The notes under the pieces were generated by a model, which was given only the letters and a program-made list of their open reading frames with translations, did no database searches and was not told the origin of the DNA. Both the position numbers and the translations under genes were made by a program. A DNA stretch of 10,393 nucleotides from JBAVVD01 sp049697115 (GTDB lineage: Bacteria > Acidobacteriota > Aminicenantia > Aminicenantales > UBA4085): positions 1 through 10,393 of the forward strand of contig JBAVVD010000081.1 of NCBI GenBank assembly GCA_049697115.1, read 5' to 3'. The stretch's first letter is position 1. Each line of letters starts with the position of its first letter. This document shows positions 6,579 through 10,393 of this stretch, one piece after another.

Positions 6579-6614
6579 TATCTACGTTATTGAATATATT
6601 AAAAAAGTTTGAAG

Positions 6615-7421
6615 ATGAAAGATAAAATATCTCATCGTTTCTTGGACGAGGCAGGCGATCCAACATTCTTTAAAAAAGGACGTATTCTGGCAATTGGAGA
6701 ACCTGGAATTTCTCTGGCCTTCTCACTTGGGATGGTCAAATTCAACTGTGATTTGCATACAACGCGGGCTGGAATCCAGCGTCTAGAGGATGAGATAACA
6801 AAAGACGAATACCTCAATCGCATCAATAGCGTCGCAAAGAAGATATCTAAAGGCGGTTTTTATTTCCACGCCACAGATGATCCCCCGGAGGTCCGTGAGC
6901 GCATGTTCCGGTTTATCCGGGAAGTGGATTGCTCTATTGAAATGGTCGTAGCGCGTAAAAAATCCGTTTTATTCGCTAAGAAACATCATAGTCAACATTC
7001 AGAGTTCTACGCGGATCTATTGTCTCACTTGATAAAAAATAAATTGAAACTGGGAGAACGATTAGTGCTCAATATTGCCGACCGGGGAGCTTCAACGAAA
7101 AATATAAATCTCTCATCGGCACTCGAGAAGGCATACGAACGCTTTAAAAAACGATGGAACATTCAGGATATTCGGTCAACGGTAGTGTTCAATATACAAA
7201 CCTCGCGCACCGAACCGCTTCTCTGTGTGGCCGATTACCTTTGTTGGTCAATCCAACGCGTCTTTGAGCGTGGTGAAATGAGGCATTACGAGTTTATCCG
7301 AGATAAGGTTAGTCTTGTTGTTGATCTCTATGATACCGAGAAATATAAAGGCGGAAAAAATTTTTACACACAAAAGAATCCCCTAACCGTCAAAAATAAA
7401 TTAAGCCCGCCTTTGCCCTAA
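6615..7421 (+). CDS. DUF3800 domain protein
   Basis: A 268-residue protein with the two ends that define DUF3800: RFLDEAGDPTFF at 8-19 (acidic residues Asp11, Glu12, Asp15) and LLCVADYLCWSIQRVFERGE at 203-222 (Asp207). Between them lies a FHATDD segment near 84-89 and LVLNIADRGAST near 150-160. DUF3800 proteins occur widely in mobile and defence contexts. The conserved acidic residues have suggested an RNase H-like nuclease fold, but I know of no settled function. The gene appears complete. The start is weakly marked: ATG 6615 has no good Shine-Dalgarno, and a TTG at 6609 is possible. The base composition is AT-richer than the translation operon. It is flanked by a disabled gene and by transposase debris, which fits acquisition by transfer. 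Confidence 0.8.
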   Translation: MKDKISHRFLDEAGDPTFFKKGRILAIGEPGISLAFSLGMVKFNCDLHTTRAGIQRLEDEITKDEYLNRINSVAKKISKGGFYFHATDDPPEVRERMFRFIREVDCSIEMVVARKKSVLFAKKHHSQHSEFYADLLSHLIKNKLKLGERLVLNIADRGASTKNINLSSALEKAYERFKKRWNIQDIRSTVVFNIQTSRTEPLLCVADYLCWSIQRVFERGEMRHYEFIRDKVSLVVDLYDTEKYKGGKNFYTQKNPLTVKNKLSPPLP

Positions 7422-7452
7422 GGAGGTTACCCTCCGACGACATGGAGTCGGA
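7422..7452 (+). other. Two overlapping, mutually exclusive hairpins after DUF3800
   Basis: GGAGG 7422-7426 can pair with CCTCC 7431-7435 (loop TTAC). TCCGAC 7433-7438 can pair with GTCGGA 7447-7452 (loop GACATGGA), followed by TTTC. The two stems share TCC, so only one can form in full. The second may serve as a weak terminator for the DUF3800 transcript. The first would hide a strong AAGGAGG sequence. Confidence 0.35.
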
Positions 7453-7554
7453 TTTCAGGCAACGCAGGCTACATAAAATATAAGATCAATTTTCATAAAA
7501 GTCAATCCCGACTTTCGCCATTAGCTCTTGAAACTTGTCATAATTGAATCATTA

Positions 7555-7579
7555 TAAGCAACTTATGGACTCCTCAGTT
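7555..7579 (+). repeat. 25-base exact direct repeat, copy 1
   Basis: TAAGCAACTTATGGACTCC continues with TCAGTT and is identical over 25 bases to 9634-9658. Sequence similarity stops sharply on both sides. Copy 1 lies about 50 bases beyond the 3' end of the transposase remnant on the minus strand, so it could be that element's terminus, or simply a duplicated junction. Confidence 0.85.
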
Positions 7580-7627
7580 GTACTACCTAACAGCCTATAT
7601 TTTTAGCTTTAATGCTGTTATAAGCTT

Positions 7628-8071
7628 CTATTCGGTGCTGCCCAGACGGCAGATTTTTCGAACAGGTTGGGCGGCGCAGGGATAAAAACAGATCGCCAAC
7701 CGAATGCCTCGAAGGATTTGCATGGCCCGGTCCAGAGAAAGATCCAGACCGGCGCTTTTTAGCTTCATCTGAAGAAGCGACAGATAAAGGAGCGCCATGA
7801 CACAGGTCAAGCCATGGACGCGGATTTTGGAGTCGGTCCAGTGATACATCGGCAGCCAGCGGATAAACGCCGGGTCTTGGTCCAGCGGAAGGCGGTTTCG
7901 ATCTTGTAGCGGTCCCGGTAGGCCCGGACGATCTCTTTCATGATCTTCTCTTTGAACAGGCGAGGAGGTCCGGCTGATTTCCGGCGCTATTGAGCTTCCC
8001 TGCGCCTTTTTAGCCCTCGCCAGGTAATTTTTAGCCCAACCTTGACTTCCATCCGCATCATATTTTATCAT
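7628..8071 (-). pseudogene. IS4/IS1634-type DDE transposase remnant, frameshifted
   Basis: On the minus strand one frame gives YRDRYKIETAFRWTK at 7920-7876. It fits the IS4-superfamily signature Y-x2-R-x3-E-x6-K exactly and includes the catalytic Glu. The protein continues in a different frame as DPAFIRWLPMYHWTDSKIRV, then HGLTCVMALLYLSLLQMKLKSAG and a tail with GIRLAICFYP. That is the usual C-terminal part of IS1634-like enzymes. The switch falls right after the signature Lys near 7876, where one base appears to have been lost (AAG-GAC became AAGAC). Upstream of the signature the frame with RLFKEKIMKEIVRAY meets a TAG after about 35 codons, and the first catalytic Asp residues are absent. 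It is therefore a dead 3' fragment ending at the stop at 7628-7630. Confidence 0.75.
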
Positions 8072-8095
8072 CCTTGACGATGGGGGGAGGTAAAA

Positions 8096-8263
8096 TTGGC
8101 GCAGGAACGCTCATTCAGCCGGCGCAGCAGAAAAAGAAATTATTATCCTTTAAAGAAGGACCAGGGCGGGCTTATAGTCGAAGCGATCCCCGGCGAGCAG
8201 CGGCCGCTTGAGGCTGAGGCTGATATTCAGCGGGTGATGGAAAGCATAGAGCGGAAGGGATGA
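8096..8263 (+). CDS. Doubtful 55-residue ORF beginning in the repeat
   Basis: TTG 8096 follows GGGGGAGG by about 5 bases. The frame reads through repeat copy B and then GGLIVEAIPGEQRPLEAEAD, ending SIERKG at TGA 8261-8263. The second half is acidic and helix-like, loosely resembling tails of AbrB-type antitoxins, but I cannot claim a family. Copy A of the repeat does not continue into a similar frame. It may be a remnant only. Confidence 0.15.
   Translation: MAQERSFSRRSRKRNYYPLKKDQGGLIVEAIPGEQRPLEAEADIQRVMESIERKG
8100..8141 (+). repeat. 43-base direct repeat, copy B
   Basis: This is the same-orientation partner of 5822-5864: the first 19 bases (CGCAGGAACGCTCATTCAG) are identical, the CGGCGCAGC core is kept, and one A or C is missing in the A-rich end. 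It lies just upstream of the 5' side of the transposase remnant. Confidence 0.8.
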
Positions 8264-8264
8264 G

Positions 8265-8278
8265 CCCACGTGCGTGGG
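8265..8278 (+). repeat. Palindrome CCCACG-TG-CGTGGG
   Basis: Perfect 6-base arms are separated by TG. The two-base centre is too short for a good hairpin, so it is more likely a protein-binding or cruciform-type palindrome, or chance. Confidence 0.3.
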
Positions 8279-8286
8279 GAAGGGAA

Positions 8287-8301
8287 TGCCAAAAAATGGC
8301 A
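8287..8301 (+). repeat. Small hairpin TGCCA-A5-TGGCA
   Basis: Five-base perfect arms lie around an AAAAA loop, 8 bases beyond the palindrome at 8265-8278. No T-run follows. Confidence 0.25.
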
Positions 8302-8521
8302 AGAATAGGCAGGGATGACTCTGCGTGCGCGGCCAGGGCGAACAGGCTGCGCGGTGCTCGACCATTGCTTATCGGCCCAGAGATAATGGATTCTAGGACT
8401 TTTAGGTGGCTTGTTAGAGGCCAATAACTTGAACGCTTGCAGCCGGAGCAAAGCTAGCAAGATAAGGCAGGCCGGAGATGAGCGCAATTTGGACTGCTGC
8501 AACGCCGCACTGCTTTTCAGG

Positions 8522-8539
8522 GCGGCATCGTGATGCCGC
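8522..8539 (+). repeat. Palindrome GCGGCATC-GT-GATGCCGC
   Basis: Perfect 8-base arms flank a GT centre, about 55 bases upstream of the SUMF promoter. Shortly after it, CACTC...AAA and TTTGAGTG (8539-8566 region) can form another stem with a one-base bulge. This could be an operator or the 3' structure of a lost transcript. Confidence 0.4.
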
Positions 8540-8594
8540 ACTCTAAAACAGAAAGCCTTTGAGTGTCATTCATGCAGTGGAGGAGTTGATTTCC

Positions 8595-8623
8595 TTGACT
8601 GCGTGAAGGATCTAATCTATATT
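8595..8623 (+). promoter_or_regulatory. Sigma70-type promoter of the SUMF gene
   Basis: TTGACT at 8595-8600 (5 of 6) and TATATT at 8618-8623 (5 of 6) have a 17-base spacer. The transcript would start near 8630, giving a short leader with GAGGAGGGG at 8632-8640 just before the ATG at 8645. Confidence 0.6.
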
Positions 8624-8644
8624 GCAGAAAAGAGGAGGGGTACC

Positions 8645-9436
8645 ATGAAACTCAGAATTTCAATATTATCGTTTGGGATTAGACGGTTGCTGCTCTTGGC
8701 CTGCGGGTTTGCCCTTTTAGCCTCAGCGCTGCCGGCACAAGAGAAAAACCTCATTGTTGACTTGGGCGGCGGGGCAAAGATGGAATTCGTCCTCATCCCC
8801 GCCGGGTCGTTCCTGATGGGATCTAATGAGGGACGTCCCGAGGAGAGACCGACACATAAAGTGAAAATCACCAAGCCTTTCTACATGGGAAAATACGAGG
8901 TCACTCAGGAACAATGGCAGGTGCTCATGGGCGAAGATTCGAGCACATTCGAGCGGCCGAAGAATCCTGTTTCAATAAGTTGGGATGACTGCATAAACTT
9001 CCTCTCCAAGCTTCAAGCTAAAGTGAGTGGGATGAAAGCAAGTCTGCCCACCGAAGCGCAGTGGGAATACGCCTGCCGTGCGGGAGGCAAGGGCAAATAC
9101 CACTACGGCAACGACGAAGCCGAGCTAGGCTTTTACGCATGGTTTTATGCAAATTCCGAAGATACCATGCATCCCGCCGGGGAGAAGAAACCGAACGCCT
9201 GGGGGCTTTATGACATGTATGGCAACCTATGGGAGTGGTGCGCGGATTGGTATGGGGAAAGTTATTATAACTATAGCCCTAAACAAGACCCTAAAGGGCC
9301 AGACTTAGGGGAGTTCCGTGTGATGCGCGGAGGCTCGTTTGGTAATAAAGCTGACGTTTGCCGTTCAGCCACTCGCGCCTTCCACTATCCGACGCAACGC
9401 ATCTGTGGGTTTCGTGCGGTCCTGGAAATTCAATAA
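8645..9436 (+). CDS. Secreted SUMF1/FGE-sulfatase-fold domain protein
   Basis: The 263-residue product has a Sec signal peptide (MKLRISILSFGIRR, hydrophobic LLLLACGFALLA, cleavage near ALPAQ at 28-32). A complete formylglycine-generating-enzyme-like domain follows: FVLIPAGSFLMGS at 48-60, YEVTQEQW at 84-91, LPTEAQWEYACRAG at 134-147, GNLWEWCADWYG at 193-204, MRGGSF at 227-232 and CGFRAV at 254-259. True sulfatase-activating enzymes have two copper-binding Cys five residues apart near the C-terminus. Here VCRSATR (238-244) has Cys239 but Arg244 at the second place, so formylglycine formation is unlikely. Other SUMF-domain roles, such as a structural or ligand-binding secreted domain, are more plausible. 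ATG 8645 is chosen for its strong ribosome site and sensible signal peptide. It has its own promoter, and the recombinase remnant abuts its stop. Confidence 0.88.
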   Translation: MKLRISILSFGIRRLLLLACGFALLASALPAQEKNLIVDLGGGAKMEFVLIPAGSFLMGSNEGRPEERPTHKVKITKPFYMGKYEVTQEQWQVLMGEDSSTFERPKNPVSISWDDCINFLSKLQAKVSGMKASLPTEAQWEYACRAGGKGKYHYGNDEAELGFYAWFYANSEDTMHPAGEKKPNAWGLYDMYGNLWEWCADWYGESYYNYSPKQDPKGPDLGEFRVMRGGSFGNKADVCRSATRAFHYPTQRICGFRAVLEIQ

Positions 9437-9441
9437 CACTT

Positions 9442-9671
9442 TGCCTTTTGATCTTTTGCTCTTAGCCTGTCGGCGTGCTGGAATCAAAGGGCTGCGGTTC
9501 CATGACCTAAGGCTCACGTTTGCCAGCCGGCTAGTCGAAAGAGGAACCGACATTATCACAATCAAAGAGCTGCTCGAGCACAGCTCTGTGAAGGTTACAG
9601 AGCGCTTTCCTAACTCGCAGGACTGGGAGAAGCTAAGCAACTTATGGACTCCTCAGTTAAAAATTCATTGA
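9442..9671 (+). pseudogene. C-terminal fragment of a tyrosine recombinase (phage-type integrase)
   Basis: One plus-strand frame from about 9442 to TGA 9669-9671 encodes LLACRRAGIKGLRFHDLRLT, then FASRLVERGTDIITIKELLE and HSSVKVTERF. This is the end of a XerC/phage-integrase catalytic domain. The HxLR box is kept as HDLR (His often follows it, but Leu does here), the LGHSS box is EHSS, and the catalytic Tyr of the usual TERYTH is Phe (TERFPNS). The N-terminal arm-binding and core-binding domains and the first catalytic Arg are missing, and there is no start codon of its own: the frame emerges from inside the SUMF gene. The last codons lie within the 25-base repeat. It cannot be active. The original protein may have served an integrated element or integron-like cassette. 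Confidence 0.8.
9634..9658 (+). repeat. 25-base exact direct repeat, copy 2
   Basis: Identical to 7555-7579. It spans the end of the recombinase frame (SNLWTPQL). Two bases after its end, homology to a restriction-modification enzyme begins at 9661, so it marks a recombination or insertion join. Confidence 0.85.
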
Positions 9672-10221
9672 AATTCTTTCGAAATCCTATAAAAAAGAAC
9701 CTATAATCAAAGAGATTTTATATTGCATCTATGCGATTCTCTACTCAAACATCTACCGAACAAAATATGCAGAATTCCTGAAAATGGATTTTCCGCGAGT
9801 TCCTTTCACAAAGGACTATAAGCTCTTCTGCAGGATGGCTGAACTGGGGAAAAAACTGGTTGACTTGCATTTGCTCAAATCTCCAGAGCTTGAGCCACCC
9901 ATTGCCAGATTTCAGGGTAAAGGCGGGAACAAGGTAGAAAAGCCAAGGTATGAAAAAAAACGCTTGTACATAAATAATGACCAGTATTTTGAAGGCGTAA
10001 AACCGGATATTTGGGAATATCAAATCGGCGGCTACCAGGTCTGTGAGAAATGGCTCAAGGACCGAAAAAACAGGACCCTCTCCCTCGAAGACATCAGGCA
10101 TTACTGCAGGATTGTGACCTCTCTCTCAAAAACATCGGAAATCCAGAGAGAAATCGACAGGCTTTTTCCCAGGATCGAACAATCGACAATTGACTTAAGC
10201 CCGGCCAAGATCAAGGAATGA
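9661..10221 (+). pseudogene. 3' fragment of a type ISP restriction-modification enzyme
   Basis: The frame opens at 9661, directly after an in-frame TAA at 9658-9660. It encodes KFIEILSKSYKKEPIIKEIL, YCIYAILYSNIYRTKYAEFL and then KMDFPRVPFTKDYKLFCRMA, followed by AELGKKLVDLHLL, KVEKPRYEKKRLYINNDQYF and WEYQIGGYQVCEKWLKDRK, RTLSLEDIRHYCRIVTSL. This is the C-terminal target-recognition part of type ISP (LlaGI-like) single-chain restriction-modification proteins, normally about 1000 residues or more with nuclease, helicase and adenine methylase parts ahead. Only 186 codons remain. ATG 9784 opens a 145-residue ORF, but homology clearly runs about 40 codons further upstream, so that ATG is internal. 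The natural C-terminus (ending PAKIKE) is kept. Together with DUF3800 it suggests an eroded defence island. Confidence 0.78.
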
Positions 10222-10225
10222 AGAC

Positions 10226-10315
10226 ATGGAAGGTAATAAAGAAATTCCCGCGATAGTATCAGGTCGACCCAAAATTGCCATTAGGAAATTACCAACAGGG
10301 ATAAAACCTCATTGA
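10226..10315 (+). CDS. Possible 29-residue small ORF
   Basis: ATG 10226 has AAGGA 8 bases upstream, inside the end of the restriction-enzyme fragment. It reads MEGNKEIPAIVSGRPKIAIR and ends KPH before TGA 10313-10315. No family is recognised. It could be the truncated start of a following gene or chance. Confidence 0.2.
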   Translation: MEGNKEIPAIVSGRPKIAIRKLPTGIKPH

Positions 10316-10351
10316 GGGTATAGAAAGCGGTTGTGCAGCATGCTTTTCGAC

Positions 10352-10386
10352 AAAAAGGTACAGCCCGATTTTCACTCTTGACCCAC
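10352..10386 (+). other. Possible insertion-sequence end at the right edge
   Basis: The stretch AAAAAGGTACAGCCC followed by GATTTTCACTCTTGACCC resembles the motif-rich ends of IS21/IS481-like elements. It shares a CCGA-TTTTCAC pattern with the left-end motif at 170-187 (CCGGACATTTTCAC). Only one copy is visible and the window ends, so this is weak. Confidence 0.25.
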
Positions 10387-10393
10387 AGTTCAA

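Larger units (their letters stand above)
8072..8594 (+). other. Intergenic stretch without a recognised gene
   Basis: About 520 bases between the transposase remnant and the SUMF promoter. It contains copy B of the 43-base repeat, a possible 55-codon ORF, and three palindromes. Minus-strand frames of 71 and 104 codons are open here, but their Ala/Pro/Arg/Ser-rich composition, lack of ribosome sites and lack of any known motif argue against coding. It may be the residue of deleted genes or of the 5' part of the transposon. Confidence 0.5.

Noticed and set aside
7442..7483. 13-codon ORF after the DUF3800 stop
   Set aside because: The Shine-Dalgarno sequence is 15 bases away and the ORF lies in a hairpin. 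It is too short and has no supporting homology.
8150..8541. Minus-strand ORFs of 71 and 104 codons in the gene-free stretch
   Set aside because: They overlap each other in different frames, have no ribosome-binding sites, and show a Pro/Ser/Arg/Ala-biased composition typical of chance frames.
9784..10221. A complete 145-residue gene starting at ATG 9784
   Set aside because: Restriction-enzyme homology continues in frame upstream to 9661 and there is no ribosome site at 9784, so this ATG is an internal Met of a truncated gene.
1..10393. CRISPR arrays, tRNA or rRNA genes
   Set aside because: No regularly spaced repeats, cloverleaf-like segments or rRNA-like sequence were seen on reading. The only direct repeats are the pairs listed.

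Overview
The window looks like a bacterial chromosome segment of moderate G+C content. A conserved translation operon sits in its middle and a decayed accessory region follows. The gene order rplM-rpsI-rpsB-tsf-pyrH-frr in one tight run, a Thermus-length EF-Ts, Gram-negative style lipoprotein and secreted proteins, and a secreted SUMF-domain protein would fit Acidobacteriota or Aminicenantes-like lineages. That placement is a guess from gene order and style, not a measured assignment.

Left part (1-2136): the window opens with the last 50 codons of a transposase of the kind ending in a PPxxHPWR motif. Two near-identical 18-base motifs follow, which look like an insertion sequence end. A good sigma70-type promoter then leads into a TPR-repeat lipoprotein (308-1309), followed by a rhomboid family serine protease (1373-2041). 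A possible 32-codon ORF overlaps the rhomboid stop codon.

Centre (2114-5819): a promoter with a 17-base spacer precedes L13, S9, S2, EF-Ts, UMP kinase and ribosome recycling factor, all on the plus strand with short gaps or overlaps. S9 and S2 both start with TTG. Together these genes supply two small-subunit proteins and one large-subunit protein, elongation-factor recycling, UDP synthesis, and post-termination ribosome splitting.

Right part (5820-10393): after frr, where uppS or cdsA is common in other bacteria, the sequence changes to a patchwork of broken genes. It holds an AT-rich secreted or membrane protein gene carrying two in-frame TGA codons. Next come an intact DUF3800 gene, an IS4/IS1634-type transposase remnant on the minus strand with a one-base frameshift, and about 570 bases without a recognisable gene but with several palindromes. 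After these come an apparently intact secreted SUMF (formylglycine-generating-enzyme-like) gene with its own promoter, the 3' end of a tyrosine recombinase whose catalytic Tyr is Phe, and the 3' end of a type ISP restriction-modification enzyme.

Two direct repeats tie the patchwork together. An approximately 43-base repeat lies at 5822 and 8100, and an exact 25-base repeat lies at 7555 and 9634. The second copy of the 25-base repeat sits exactly on the join between the recombinase remnant and the restriction-enzyme remnant. The best overall reading is a degraded mobile and defence island inserted behind a housekeeping operon. I see no convincing evidence of a complete, wholly new system.
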